64,000 bases of DNA from Mucilaginibacter aquatilis. Lineage in GTDB: Bacteria; Bacteroidota; Bacteroidia; Sphingobacteriales; Sphingobacteriaceae. Where the stretch lies: positions 186,001-250,000 of the forward strand of contig NZ_WQLA01000005.1 in the NCBI RefSeq assembly GCF_009755275.1, read 5' to 3'. The notes beneath the pieces were generated by a model. The model was not told where the DNA came from, did no database searches, and saw only the letters and a list, made by a program, of their open reading frames with translations. A program made the translations under genes and the position numbers. Positions 8,872 through 17,674 of the stretch are shown piece by piece (within the stretch, counting starts at the first letter, position 1; each line of letters begins with the position of its first letter).

Positions 8872-11800
8872 TTATAAGCCAATAACTAAATTGAAACCAA
8901 AGGTTCGTGTTGATGGGAATTGTGCCGTTTCGAAGCCCTGCACAATGTCAGTACCAGACAGGGTACCAAACTCAGGATCAAAAACCGGCCACTTGGTCCA
9001 TATAAACAGGTTACGGCCGTAAACACCTGCAGTAAGGCGCTGTATGCCCAGCCTTGATGTGAATTTGGGCGAGAAAGTATAATCAAGCCTGGCCTCGCGA
9101 AACTTAAGGAAGTCGGTTGAGAAGGTATTACCTTCAGCATTGTCAATACCGTAATGCGAGCGGTAGTAGTTGTCAATATCATTAGCAACTACGTTATTAG
9201 GACGGTAGCTACCATCGGCGTTTTGAATTACACCGTTGCCAATAATACCGTTATAACGGCCCGGAAGCGTGTTGGTAGTTTTACCCTGCTCTGTAAGCTT
9301 ATAATTCGTTAATGAATATGCTACAGCACCGTACTGTGCATCAAATAATACATTAAGACTAAAACGTTTATATTTAAAAGTTTGGCCCATGCTTGCACGC
9401 CATTTTGGAATGGTGTTACCCAGGTATAAAACCTCGCTTGATAATTTGGCATAGCCGGTAGCAGGATCGTAAACTATTTGCCCGTCAGGTGCACGTACAT
9501 AACCACGGCCCCACATATCGCCCATACTGCCGCCAATATTTGCTACAATTTGTCCGCCGCCTACAGGTCCGTAGCGTATAACAAATGCACTATCAACTTC
9601 TTTTATGGTGTTTTTATTTGCTGAGAAAGTACCAAATACCGTCCAGCTGAATGATTTTGAGTTTTTAACCGGTGTACCGTTCAATGAAATTTCTATACCC
9701 TGGTTGTTTACCCTTCCAAGGTTTACTACAGCATTTTCATAGCCCGATGCCCTGTCTAAACGGCGGGTAAGAATCTGATCTTTTGTGTTACCGCTGTATA
9801 ATGCTATATCAAAACCAAAGCGGTTATTAAATAATTTAGCTTCGGCACCTACCTCAAAAGTTGTAGTGCGTAACGGCTTAAGATCAGGATTGGTTAATGA
9901 ACCCGGATTAACCGTGCCCGGGTAACCTGTTGAAGTAGCGTAGTTAAACACAGTTTGGTAAGGTGTAGTACCACCGCTGCCTACCTGTGCAAACGATGCC
10001 CTTACTTTAGCGTAGTTGAAAGCTGATGGCAGTTTAAATGCTTCAGAAGGCAGGAAGCTTACACTGGCCGATGGATAGAAGAACCCAACATTACTGGTAC
10101 GCGTTCTGGTAGCCAGTGTACTGTTCCAGTCCTGGCGGGCAGTTAAATCTAAAAAGAGGTATTCTTTATAGCTGGTTGATAATAGCCCGTAAAAGCTGTT
10201 AAGCGCATAACGCTCTTTATACGGAAGCGCAATGCGGGTACCTCCTTTAGCGTTAGCCATAGTATACAGTCCAGGATAAACCAATGAGTCGGCACGTATC
10301 TCATCACGGTTGTAAGTGTTACGCAACATACTACCCCCCGCCGTTGCAGTTACGGTTAAATCCTTATTTACTTTTTTGTTATAACGTAATAAGAAATCGC
10401 CGCCGGCTTCTTGCGAGAATATGTTTTGAGTACGGAATGAACCTTTAGGATATTTACTTCCGGCATCATACGGGCGCTCCTGGGCACGCATCTCGTAACC
10501 CATATCAAGCGTTGCCCTCAAGCTTAAGCTTAACTCTTTGGTAAAGTTGTAAGTCCCCTGCAGGTTGCCTGTAATTGAGTTACGGTTTGAGCGGTTGATG
10601 AACTCATATGACACCGCATAAGGGTTTTCAGGGAAGGAGCTGAAAGGATAAAATATTTGACGACCGGTTTGTCCGTTGCGCCAGTAATTTTTTAACCAGT
10701 TTAAATCGGCATTTGGCTGCCAGAATATGTACCAGTACATTAACGACTGGTTACCATAACCTGCACCCGGCAAATTATCACTCGATTTGTTGTTATAATT
10801 TACTTTTGATGATATGGTAAGCTTATCATTTACCTTTGTATTTACAGATAATGCAATGGTGTTACGGCCGTAACCGGTGTTTGGTGTAATCCAGCTGTTA
10901 CGCACGTTGGTTGCCGAGAAACGGGCTGATGTTTTATCGTTACCGCCATCAATACTTACCGAGTTGGTATACGTATGTGCAGTTTCGAAAAACTGGCGGC
11001 TTTGGTTTTTGTAAGGCACCCAGGGCGTACGCACGGTTGACTGTGCCTGCGTTACCGGATCAAGTTGATAGAACATCTGACCATCAAACTTTGGCCCGTA
11101 AGCCGAACTTGTTGCACTGGTACTTGCACCATCGGGCCCGGCACCGAATGAGTAATAGTTTAAGCCGGCAGTTCCTTGCCCATATTCATACTGCAAATCG
11201 GGCCAGCGGTTAACTGTTTCAAGGCTTAAGTTTGAATTAATGGTTATACCCAAACCCTTGCGTTTAGGATTGCCCGATTTTGTAGTTATGATAATAGCAC
11301 CGTTAGCACCGCGCTGACCGTACAAAGCCGAGGCACCCGGGCCTTTAAGCACGGTAACTGTTTCAATATCTTCAGGGTTTATGTCATTAATATTACTTCC
11401 GTAGTCGGCAGGCAGGTTATCGCTCGATGTGGCGTAAACCGACTCGCCTGCGTTACCTGTACGCCTTCCGCTACCCTGGTTTATTACCACACCATCTACC
11501 ACAATCAATGCTTCATTATCACCGGTGATGTTGTTTTCGCCGCGTAATATAATTTTGTTTGATCCCGTTGGTCCGCTGTTTGATCTTACCAGGTTTAAGC
11601 CTGCTACTTTACCCGATAATGCATCGGTCCAGTTATTAGAAAGTGCATCCGTCAGCTGCTCGCTTTTCACAACAGTTGCCGCATAGCCTAAAGATTTCTC
11701 TTCGCGTTTTATACCTAAAGCCGTTACTACAACTTCTTGTAATTCGCTAGCTCCGCGTTTTAGGCGTACAACCATATTATTTTGGCTGGTGTTATATTTT

Positions 11801-12306
11801 GCAGTTTGTGAGGTGTAGCCTATGTAACCAATGGTAACTGCACTTCCCGCCGGAACGTTGATGCTGAACTGCCCGGCTGTGTTGGTTACTGACAGTGTAC
11901 GTTTTTGATCGTTACTGATAGTTACACCTATAAGCGGTTGCTGGTCGTCATCATCAATTACGGTTCCTCTTATTACCACGTTATTGCGGCTCTCGGCAGC
12001 AACCAATAAAATATTTGATCCTGATGGTTTAATAGTAAAGTTTGTACCCCTAAGCAGCAGGTTGAGTGTTTCCTGCACGGTGCGCTCAGCACGGTTTAAC
12101 GTAACGGTACGTTTATCATTAAAAGCCGAGTTGCTGTAGCTGATTGTTACGCCACCCAACTTTTCGATTTGGTTGAAGGCTGCTTTGAGTGTGATGCCGC
12201 CCGCCCCGAAAGTTATCTTTTTGTTAATGGTTTGTGCATACACATTAGCAAGCGCAAATGCCATTTGAAAAAAAACCACAATGGCCAATAACCATGATTT
12301 TTTCAT
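8872..12306 (-). CDS. SusC/RagA-type TonB-dependent transporter with STN signalling domain
   Basis: A 1144-residue outer-membrane barrel. In order: signal peptide (to about Ala24), STN domain (about 28-105, FGAGGITLKAAFNQIEKLGG), carboxypeptidase-regulatory beta domain (about 110-190, VIRGTVIDDDDQQPLIGVTI), TonB plug (VVTALGIKREEKSLGYA; SusC-type LIVVDGVVIN), and a long barrel ending in GFNLVIGL. The STN domain is the part that signals substrate occupancy to an anti-sigma factor; a FecR-like gene lies 111 bp upstream, preceded by an ECF sigma gene. SusD follows after 10 bp. This is a trans-envelope-regulated nutrient uptake system. Confidence 0.97.
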   Translation of the reverse strand: MKKSWLLAIVVFFQMAFALANVYAQTINKKITFGAGGITLKAAFNQIEKLGGVTISYSNSAFNDKRTVTLNRAERTVQETLNLLLRGTNFTIKPSGSNILLVAAESRNNVVIRGTVIDDDDQQPLIGVTISNDQKRTLSVTNTAGQFSINVPAGSAVTIGYIGYTSQTAKYNTSQNNMVVRLKRGASELQEVVVTALGIKREEKSLGYAATVVKSEQLTDALSNNWTDALSGKVAGLNLVRSNSGPTGSNKIILRGENNITGDNEALIVVDGVVINQGSGRRTGNAGESVYATSSDNLPADYGSNINDINPEDIETVTVLKGPGASALYGQRGANGAIIITTKSGNPKRKGLGITINSNLSLETVNRWPDLQYEYGQGTAGLNYYSFGAGPDGASTSATSSAYGPKFDGQMFYQLDPVTQAQSTVRTPWVPYKNQSRQFFETAHTYTNSVSIDGGNDKTSARFSATNVRNSWITPNTGYGRNTIALSVNTKVNDKLTISSKVNYNNKSSDNLPGAGYGNQSLMYWYIFWQPNADLNWLKNYWRNGQTGRQIFYPFSSFPENPYAVSYEFINRSNRNSITGNLQGTYNFTKELSLSLRATLDMGYEMRAQERPYDAGSKYPKGSFRTQNIFSQEAGGDFLLRYNKKVNKDLTVTATAGGSMLRNTYNRDEIRADSLVYPGLYTMANAKGGTRIALPYKERYALNSFYGLLSTSYKEYLFLDLTARQDWNSTLATRTRTSNVGFFYPSASVSFLPSEAFKLPSAFNYAKVRASFAQVGSGGTTPYQTVFNYATSTGYPGTVNPGSLTNPDLKPLRTTTFEVGAEAKLFNNRFGFDIALYSGNTKDQILTRRLDRASGYENAVVNLGRVNNQGIEISLNGTPVKNSKSFSWTVFGTFSANKNTIKEVDSAFVIRYGPVGGGQIVANIGGSMGDMWGRGYVRAPDGQIVYDPATGYAKLSSEVLYLGNTIPKWRASMGQTFKYKRFSLNVLFDAQYGAVAYSLTNYKLTEQGKTTNTLPGRYNGIIGNGVIQNADGSYRPNNVVANDIDNYYRSHYGIDNAEGNTFSTDFLKFREARLDYTFSPKFTSRLGIQRLTAGVYGRNLFIWTKWPVFDPEFGTLSGTDIVQGFETAQFPSTRTFGFNLVIGL

Positions 12307-12354
12307 ATATTTACTTAATTTATACTTATTTAGTCGTGAATTTAAATTTTTTGG

Positions 12355-12386
12355 AGCCGGGAGTTGTTACCAGCAACCGCCTGGCT
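12355..12386. other. Hairpin in the fecR-susC intergenic region
   Basis: Arms 12355-12366 and 12374-12386 pair with one mismatch and one bulge; a T-run follows on the plus strand (12386-12391). It lies in the 111-bp gap between fecR and susC, which are both on the minus strand. It could be a leader stem-loop of the susC mRNA or a terminator against antisense transcription. Confidence 0.5.
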
Positions 12387-12417
12387 TTTTTATTTAAAAA
12401 AGGGATAAAGGAAAAGT

Positions 12418-13437
12418 CTATCTCATTATGCTTCCTCCTTTTTGATTGGTGTTTGTAAAGAAAAACTGATTACCCTTTTGCGTATAAGCAAGGCCTGAAA
12501 GCTCACTTAGGGTTTGCATTACCTGTTTTAGCGAAACATTATCGAATTTTGTTGTAAGCTTAACGTGCCCTTGCTCAGGGTCGGTAAAATCAATATGTAC
12601 GCCGTAATGATGCTCAATTGATTGTGCAATATCTGTTAGGGCAGTATTGTAAAAGCTTAAATCGTTATTTATCCAGCCGCTTACAGCATGTGCATCGGTT
12701 TGCCCAAATGCATATAAACCGTTAAGCGTGTTTATTTCTATCTGCTCATCAGGAGTAAGGTACTTTACCAGCTTTCTTTTTCCGTTTACTGTGGCCAAAA
12801 CCCCAACCTTGCCACTTTTAACGGTAACTGTTACTTTTTGCTGGCTGCTATAAGCTTTTACATTAAATGAGGTACCAAGTACCACGGTTGAAATTTTGCC
12901 GCTGCTTACTACAAATGGTTTGGCTTGATGCACAACATCAAAAAAAGCTTCACCGTTCAACTGTACATTGCGGGTTTTGCCATCAAAGCCTTTGGCAAAC
13001 TTAATTTTACTACCACCGCTAAGGTAAACTACAGAACTATCGGGCAGGTAAACCTTAGTATGGCGGCCGTTAACATTACTTACTTCAGCATACTCAATTG
13101 ATGTTAAGGCATTAAGCATGTGCTTATACCAAGCTAATGTAGTACTACAAACAGCCAGCAGGATTGCCGCAGCTGCAAGCCACTTGTACCTTAGTATGCG
13201 GGTGTTTTTAGCTTTTAAAGGTTGATTTATATATTGCTGTATGCCAACCCAGCTTTTTTGTTGGTTAAGCGGCTGAGCGGTATAAGCTTTTGAAGCTTCA
13301 AGTATTTGAATGGTTTCACTGAATTGCGCAAGATTGGCAGGACTTTCCTCAATCCACTCGCGCAATTGCGTCAGGCCTTCATCGCTGATGGTCTTTTCAA
13401 AATAAGCTGTAATTAAACGATAGCTTTGCTCTTCCAT
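12418..13437 (-). CDS. FecR-family anti-sigma factor
   Basis: A 339-residue inner-membrane regulator. A short cytoplasmic helical part (1-80, with the W-I-E-E-S-P-A segment) is followed by one membrane helix (about 84-105, KWLAAAAILLAVCSTTLAWY), the periplasmic FecR domain (about 115-215, VYLPDSSVVYLSGGSKIKF, GEAFFDVVH, VLGTSFNVKAY) and a C-terminal DUF4974/STN-like domain (about 255-330, ALTDIAQSIEHHYGVHIDF). It would hold the ECF sigma factor until the STN domain of the SusC protein signals ligand binding. It lies 79 bp downstream of the sigma gene and upstream of susC. Confidence 0.95.
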   Translation of the reverse strand: MEEQSYRLITAYFEKTISDEGLTQLREWIEESPANLAQFSETIQILEASKAYTAQPLNQQKSWVGIQQYINQPLKAKNTRILRYKWLAAAAILLAVCSTTLAWYKHMLNALTSIEYAEVSNVNGRHTKVYLPDSSVVYLSGGSKIKFAKGFDGKTRNVQLNGEAFFDVVHQAKPFVVSSGKISTVVLGTSFNVKAYSSQQKVTVTVKSGKVGVLATVNGKRKLVKYLTPDEQIEINTLNGLYAFGQTDAHAVSGWINNDLSFYNTALTDIAQSIEHHYGVHIDFTDPEQGHVKLTTKFDNVSLKQVMQTLSELSGLAYTQKGNQFFFTNTNQKGGSIMR

Positions 13438-13516
13438 TAATCTGTTTCTACACTAAAGACAGATTTAAGCAGCGCCTATACGTAGCGGATTACGTTATGA
13501 ATGCGTTAAGAAATGG

Positions 13517-14086
13517 TTAATTACTCGCAGCCGAATTGTAAAAATCTTTTAATAACAGCCTGAGTTTTTTTACTGATTGATAAAGGGTGGTTTCAACAGT
13601 ACGCACCGAAATATCTGAAATGGCTGCTATCTCGTGCTTGCTTAAATTATCAACATGACTCATCAGCAACACTTCCCGCTGTGACGCAGGTAAGGTATCA
13701 ATGAGTTTCAGTATTCTGTTGTATGATTCGCGCCCGGTGATAATATTGAGTGGCGTAAGTTCATCTGCTATGTTGCTTAACTGATGAGCAACCTCATCAA
13801 TCGATTCAACAACAAGTTTCTTTCTTTGTAATTGGTTAATGGAGGCGTTACGTATTGAAACCGATAAATAGCCCTTAACGTTTTGCAAATTCAGGTCGTT
13901 GCGTGTATCCCATAATTTCATAAACATATTAGCAACTACTTCCTCTGCTATCTCAAAATCTTTGGTGTAAACGGCACTTAGCTGGCATAAGCTTTTGTAG
14001 TAACGATTAAATAAATTTTCAAGAGCCAAATGGTCGTCTACCTTTAAAAGGCCCACTAATTCCTCATCGCTTAATTGCAGGTACAT
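13517..14086 (-). CDS. ECF RNA polymerase sigma-70 factor (Bacteroidota family 1 type)
   Basis: A 189-residue sigma factor with region 2 (about 20-90, ENLFNRYYKSLCQLS...VANMFMKLWDTRNDL) and region 4 (about 125-180, TLPASQREVLLMSHVDNLSKHEIA, then SVRTVETTLYQSVKKLR as recognition helix). No anti-sigma or C-terminal extension is fused. It heads the regulatory cascade sigma-FecR-SusC and should drive the susCD operon. The 330-bp region upstream is shared with a divergent serine hydrolase gene. Confidence 0.95.
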   Translation of the reverse strand: MYLQLSDEELVGLLKVDDHLALENLFNRYYKSLCQLSAVYTKDFEIAEEVVANMFMKLWDTRNDLNLQNVKGYLSVSIRNASINQLQRKKLVVESIDEVAHQLSNIADELTPLNIITGRESYNRILKLIDTLPASQREVLLMSHVDNLSKHEIAAISDISVRTVETTLYQSVKKLRLLLKDFYNSAASN

Positions 14087-14416
14087 GCTTGAGTTCGTAT
14101 GTTAATATTTACCATCACAAAAATGCCCCTAGCATGTTAAGACATCATTAATTACACATCATGCTTGCATTATTAATTTGGCAATCAAGGTCACTCAATA
14201 CAGCGTAACTTTCTTCAACGTGCAGGTATTAATGATAATTTGTGAATTTCAGTGACAGCTTGGATCAAACGAGTTACAACTCTTAATTTTAAAGGATTGC
14301 TGAGTTAATGCAGAGCTAACAAATACTTAAAATAAAATAATTAAAACTTTTACTTTTTAACCGGATTATAATTTCTGATTTTCGCCATCGTTTAAATGCG
14401 AAGCCTTCTTTAGATA
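14087..14416. other. Divergent intergenic region between sigma factor and serine hydrolase genes
   Basis: 330 bp, AT-rich, without a coding frame or recognisable RNA. It must carry the promoters of both divergent genes, but I could not find a convincing TTG/TAnnTTTG pair at normal spacing on either strand. Confidence 0.6.
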
Positions 14417-15622
14417 ATGATATTGCACAAAATTGTCCTGGCCGGTACACTTGCCATTAGCGTATTGGCGTCGTGTTCCAATTCTTCCTCAAAAAATGGT
14501 GTAAAAAATACCGACAAACCCTTTGAGCCCCAAAAGCTTCTTAAATACGACCCAAAAGATGCAGACAAAGAAGTGGATGCATTTATGCAACGCCTGCATA
14601 AAAAGAGTGCCTTTAACGGCAACGTTTTGGTAGCTAAAAAAGGTAAAATTATTTATGAAGGTGCTTTTGGCTGGGCAAACCACCTCACCCGCGACAGCTT
14701 AAAGCTAGACTCTAAGTTTGAACTGGCATCCGTTTCAAAAACCATGACCGGCACAGCCATTATGATGCTTTGGGAGCAAGGAAAGCTAAAGCTTGACCAG
14801 GATGTGCGCAATTTTTATCCTAACTTTCCTTATGAGGGTGTAACCATACGCCTGCTGCTTACGCACCGCTCGGGCATGATGAACTATGTTTATTTTATTG
14901 ATGGCCTGTACCGTAAAGAGCACCGCGATCAAAAAAAAGGCATTACAAACCAGCAGGTGATGGATTTAATTGCTGAGTATAAACCTGCACCGTTTAATAA
15001 GCCCAACGTGCGTTTTTTGTATAACAACTCCAATTACATGGTGTTGGGTGCCATTATTGAAAAAGTTACCGGTATGCCATACGCCCAATTTATGCAGGAA
15101 AACATTTTCAAACCATCGGGCATGACGCATACAGCGGTTTACTCTAAAGCTGTTTATGACAAAATTCCGGCAGATGTTGTGGGCCATGACCGTAATAGCT
15201 GGCGTTACTCGGTAGCACAAAACTTTTTAGATGGCCCTGTTGGCGATAAAGGCATTTACAGCACCATCGGCGATTTATATTTATTTGACCGGGCGCTAAG
15301 GGCGGGCAGGCTATTAAAACCTGCAACACAAGATTCAGCTTATAAAGCTCAGGTACAACCACTAATTCGTGGTCATTTTAGTTACGGATACGGCTGGAGG
15401 ATATTTGAAAGCTCTAAAGACAAAGTAGTATACCATACGGGTTGGTGGCATGGCTTCAGGCATATATTTCTGCGCGACCTCAAAAACGATGTCACCATTG
15501 TTTTGTTAGGAAACTTAGTAAACGGCAGCTTGCTGCATTTAGATGACTTATTTAAAGCTACAGGCATGCCCGTTGTGCGTAAAGATGCCTACAAAGGTAC
15601 CGGCGAAACAGCAGAAGATTAA
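14417..15622 (+). CDS. Serine beta-lactamase-like hydrolase (class C/DD-peptidase fold), lipoprotein
   Basis: A 401-residue protein with a lipoprotein signal (ISVLASC, Cys20). The serine hydrolase motifs are intact: S-V-S-K at Ser105-Lys108, Y-N-N at Tyr202-Asn204, and HTG in VVYHTGWWHGF in the C-terminal third. Family signatures LLLTHRSGMMNY and FKPSGMTHT are also clear. This broad family covers esterases, D-aminopeptidases and penicillin-binding proteins; nothing here specifically indicates antibiotic resistance. It is divergent from the ECF sigma gene and followed by ybaB. Confidence 0.93.
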   Translation: MILHKIVLAGTLAISVLASCSNSSSKNGVKNTDKPFEPQKLLKYDPKDADKEVDAFMQRLHKKSAFNGNVLVAKKGKIIYEGAFGWANHLTRDSLKLDSKFELASVSKTMTGTAIMMLWEQGKLKLDQDVRNFYPNFPYEGVTIRLLLTHRSGMMNYVYFIDGLYRKEHRDQKKGITNQQVMDLIAEYKPAPFNKPNVRFLYNNSNYMVLGAIIEKVTGMPYAQFMQENIFKPSGMTHTAVYSKAVYDKIPADVVGHDRNSWRYSVAQNFLDGPVGDKGIYSTIGDLYLFDRALRAGRLLKPATQDSAYKAQVQPLIRGHFSYGYGWRIFESSKDKVVYHTGWWHGFRHIFLRDLKNDVTIVLLGNLVNGSLLHLDDLFKATGMPVVRKDAYKGTGETAED

Positions 15623-15629
15623 CATTAGT

Positions 15630-15687
15630 GAGTGGTTGATCAGTTATAAGCTTTAATTATTAGCAATGTTAACTTAGCCAACCACTC
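15630..15687. repeat. Intergenic inverted repeat between the hydrolase gene and ybaB
   Basis: Perfect 9-bp arms GAGTGGTTG (15630-15638) and CAACCACTC (15679-15687) enclose about 40 bp. No T-run follows, so it is not a typical intrinsic terminator; it may be a palindromic repeat or weak mRNA structure. Confidence 0.5.
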
Positions 15688-15713
15688 TACAATCAACTTA
15701 TAATTCAAACCAT

Positions 15714-16019
15714 ATGTTCGATAAACTATTTGAGGCCCAGCAAAAAGCTGGCGAAATGAAAAAACGCCTGGATGGTGTTACCGTAAGCGGTAGTGTTGAA
15801 GGTGGCAAAATAACCGTAACTGCCAACGCAAACAAAGTGATACAAAACATTACCATTGACGAGGCTTTTATGAAAGAAGCCGATAAAGAAGAGCTTGAAG
15901 AGTTAATGGTATTAGCCGTTAACAAGGCATTAGAGCAAGCAGAAAACGTTAGCCAAACTGAGATGGCCGCCATGACGAAAAACATGTTTGGCGATTTAGG
16001 TGGCATGTTTGGCCAATAA
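15714..16019 (+). CDS. YbaB/EbfC family nucleoid-associated protein
   Basis: A 101-residue small DNA-binding protein. The family layout is visible: N-terminal helix MFDKLFEAQQKAGEMKKRL, central strands with the V-E-G-G-K-I-T-V-T-A-N motif and I-Q-N-I-T-I-D, then an acidic helix EEELEELMVLAVNKAL and a Met/Gly-rich tail ending DLGGMFGQ. It forms dimers that bind DNA; in many bacteria it sits beside dnaX/recR, but here its neighbours are a serine hydrolase and a metallo-hydrolase. Confidence 0.94.
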   Translation: MFDKLFEAQQKAGEMKKRLDGVTVSGSVEGGKITVTANANKVIQNITIDEAFMKEADKEELEELMVLAVNKALEQAENVSQTEMAAMTKNMFGDLGGMFGQ

Positions 16020-16085
16020 TTACAATAAATTTTGTGCTTAAACAACTACGCTATTTTTTTGCTTTAAACATTAAACAAGCTAACT

Positions 16086-16763
16086 ATGAAACTTACCTAT
16101 TACGGCCACTCAACGGTTGAAATTCAAACCGGTGGTAAAACCCTGTTATTTGATCCGTTTATAACGCCTAATGATTTGGCTAAGCATATTGATGTTAACG
16201 CCTTGAAGCCAGATTATATACTGGTATCGCACGGGCACGGCGACCATGTTGCCGACTTGCTTCCTATACAAAAGCAAAGCGGTGCCAAAGTAATTTGCAT
16301 TGCCGAAATAGCCGGCTGGCTTGGAAATAACGGTGTGCCCGATGCCCATGGCATGAACATTGGCGGCAGCTTTAATTTTGATTTTGGCAAAGTGAAAATG
16401 GTATATGCCCTGCACTCCAGCTCAATGCCCGATGGCAGCTATGCAGGCGTACCTGCAGGCTTTGTAATTTACGCCGAGGGCAAGAAGATTTACTTTGCCG
16501 GTGACACCGCCCTTACCTTTGATATGAAATTGCTGGCCGAAGAAGAGCTTGACTGGGCAATATTACCTATTGGTGATAATTACACAATGGGCATCGAAGA
16601 TGCCGTTAAAGCATGTGATTTTATTGCTTGTAAAGATGTAGTAGGCGTACACTATGACACTTTCCCGGTAATTAAAATTGACAAGGATGAAGCAAAGGAA
16701 AAATTCCTCAAAGCCGGCCTTAACCTAAAGCTTCCGGCAATTGGTGAAAGCATCGAGCTATAA
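16086..16763 (+). CDS. Metallo-beta-lactamase-fold metal-dependent hydrolase (UPF0173 type)
   Basis: A 225-residue cytoplasmic hydrolase with the metal motif H-G-H-G-D-H (His49, His51, Asp53, His54), a C-terminal GVHYDTFP and the AGDTALT strand carrying the bridging Asp. The start MKLTYYGHSTVEI is typical of UPF0173 proteins. The substrate of this family is not settled. Its gene ends 25 bp before a terminator-like stem that also encloses the promoter box of comB. Confidence 0.93.
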   Translation: MKLTYYGHSTVEIQTGGKTLLFDPFITPNDLAKHIDVNALKPDYILVSHGHGDHVADLLPIQKQSGAKVICIAEIAGWLGNNGVPDAHGMNIGGSFNFDFGKVKMVYALHSSSMPDGSYAGVPAGFVIYAEGKKIYFAGDTALTFDMKLLAEEELDWAILPIGDNYTMGIEDAVKACDFIACKDVVGVHYDTFPVIKIDKDEAKEKFLKAGLNLKLPAIGESIEL

Positions 16764-16787
16764 TTAACGTTGCTTTAGCAATGTTAT

Positions 16788-16848
16788 AAAAGCGGTAGAC
16801 TGGCAAATTATCATAGAGATAAATATCTTTGCGGGCTACCGCTTTTTT
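16788..16848 (+). terminator. Long-range stem with T-run after the metallo-hydrolase gene
   Basis: Arms AAAAGCGGTAG (16788-16798) and CTACCGCTTTT (16836-16846) pair perfectly over 11 bp, followed by further T residues. The 37-nt loop is unusually large and contains the TATCTTTG box assigned to comB, so the structure may terminate the upstream gene while holding the next promoter. Confidence 0.5.
16824..16831 (+). promoter_or_regulatory. Putative -7 box of comB
   Basis: TATCTTTG matches the Bacteroidota TAnnTTTG -7 consensus. It lies 38 bp before the TTG start of comB. The -33 position carries only TGG instead of TTG, so strength is uncertain. Confidence 0.4.
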
Positions 16849-16868
16849 AATTAAAAACATAATAGAAA

Positions 16869-17621
16869 TTGAATAACGAACAGGACAACCATCAACATCA
16901 AACTGCACCACAATTAGAAGTTTGCTTAACACCGGCTTTAATACCACTGTACAAGGTTGAAAACTCAATTGTGGTTATCATTGATATATTTCGTGCTACC
17001 ACGTCTATTTGCTACGGTATTGAAAATGGTGCCGAAGCTATTATACCTGTTGCCGAGGTAGAGGAATGTGCTGCTTACCGCGAAAAAGGTTTAGGCTACT
17101 TACTGGCTGCCGAACGTAACGGCGAGGTTGTTTCAGGTTTTGATTTCGGGAACTCGCCTTTTGCCTACACGCCCGAAAAGGTTAACGGTAAAACTGTTGT
17201 GTTAACAACAACTAACGGCACTCACGCCCTGCATTTATCGCGCAAAGCCAAGCGTGTGGTTATTGGCTCTTTCCTTAACCTAACAGCACTTTGCAACTGG
17301 TTACGAACACAGAATGAAAATATACTGCTGGTGTGCTCGGGCTGGAAAAATAATTTCAACCTGGAAGACACCCTGTTTGCCGGTGCGGTTGTAGATCAAC
17401 TTAAAGATTTGCAGTTTAAACTTGATGACCCAGCCATTGCTGCCAATGACCTGTTCCAGCTAGGTAAAGAAGATATAACCCAATACCTCAAAAAAACCTC
17501 TCATGGCGAACGCCTTAAAAAGCTAGGCATTGAAAAAGATATTGCCTTTTGTTTGCAGATAGATTTAACTACCGCTATCCCGGTATTAGAGGAGGAAAAA
17601 CTAGTAAAACTTAGTATATAG
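16869..17621 (+). CDS. comB: 2-phosphosulfolactate phosphatase family protein
   Basis: A 250-residue ComB-type phosphatase (2-phosphosulfolactate to sulfolactate, Mg-dependent). Family blocks are LEVCLTPALIPLY, VVIIDIFRATTSICYG, GFDFGNSPFAY and VLTTTNGTHAL. The start must be TTG at 16869: an in-frame TAG lies two codons upstream and there is no ATG or GTG before the conserved core. No coenzyme M genes are near; in Bacteroidota the protein more likely serves another sulfonate pathway, for example sulfonolipid precursors (inference). It ends just before a bidirectional terminator facing the DUF4349 gene. Confidence 0.9.
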   Translation: MNNEQDNHQHQTAPQLEVCLTPALIPLYKVENSIVVIIDIFRATTSICYGIENGAEAIIPVAEVEECAAYREKGLGYLLAAERNGEVVSGFDFGNSPFAYTPEKVNGKTVVLTTTNGTHALHLSRKAKRVVIGSFLNLTALCNWLRTQNENILLVCSGWKNNFNLEDTLFAGAVVDQLKDLQFKLDDPAIAANDLFQLGKEDITQYLKKTSHGERLKKLGIEKDIAFCLQIDLTTAIPVLEEEKLVKLSI

Positions 17622-17629
17622 AAGAATAT

Positions 17630-17650
17630 GATGCCGGTTTCACCGGCATC
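17630..17650. terminator. Compact hairpin between convergent comB and DUF4349 genes
   Basis: GATGCCGGT and ACCGGCATC form a perfect 9-bp stem with a 3-nt loop, 8 bp after the comB stop. The following sequence has only a short T-run (AATGTTTTAC), so termination efficiency is uncertain. It lies between two convergent genes. Confidence 0.6.
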
Positions 17651-17674
17651 AATGTTTTACATCAATACGTTGCT

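Noticed and set aside
14417..15622. Serine hydrolase as an antibiotic-resistance beta-lactamase
   Set aside because: The motifs fit the broad class C/DD-peptidase-like family, and nothing separates it as a resistance enzyme.
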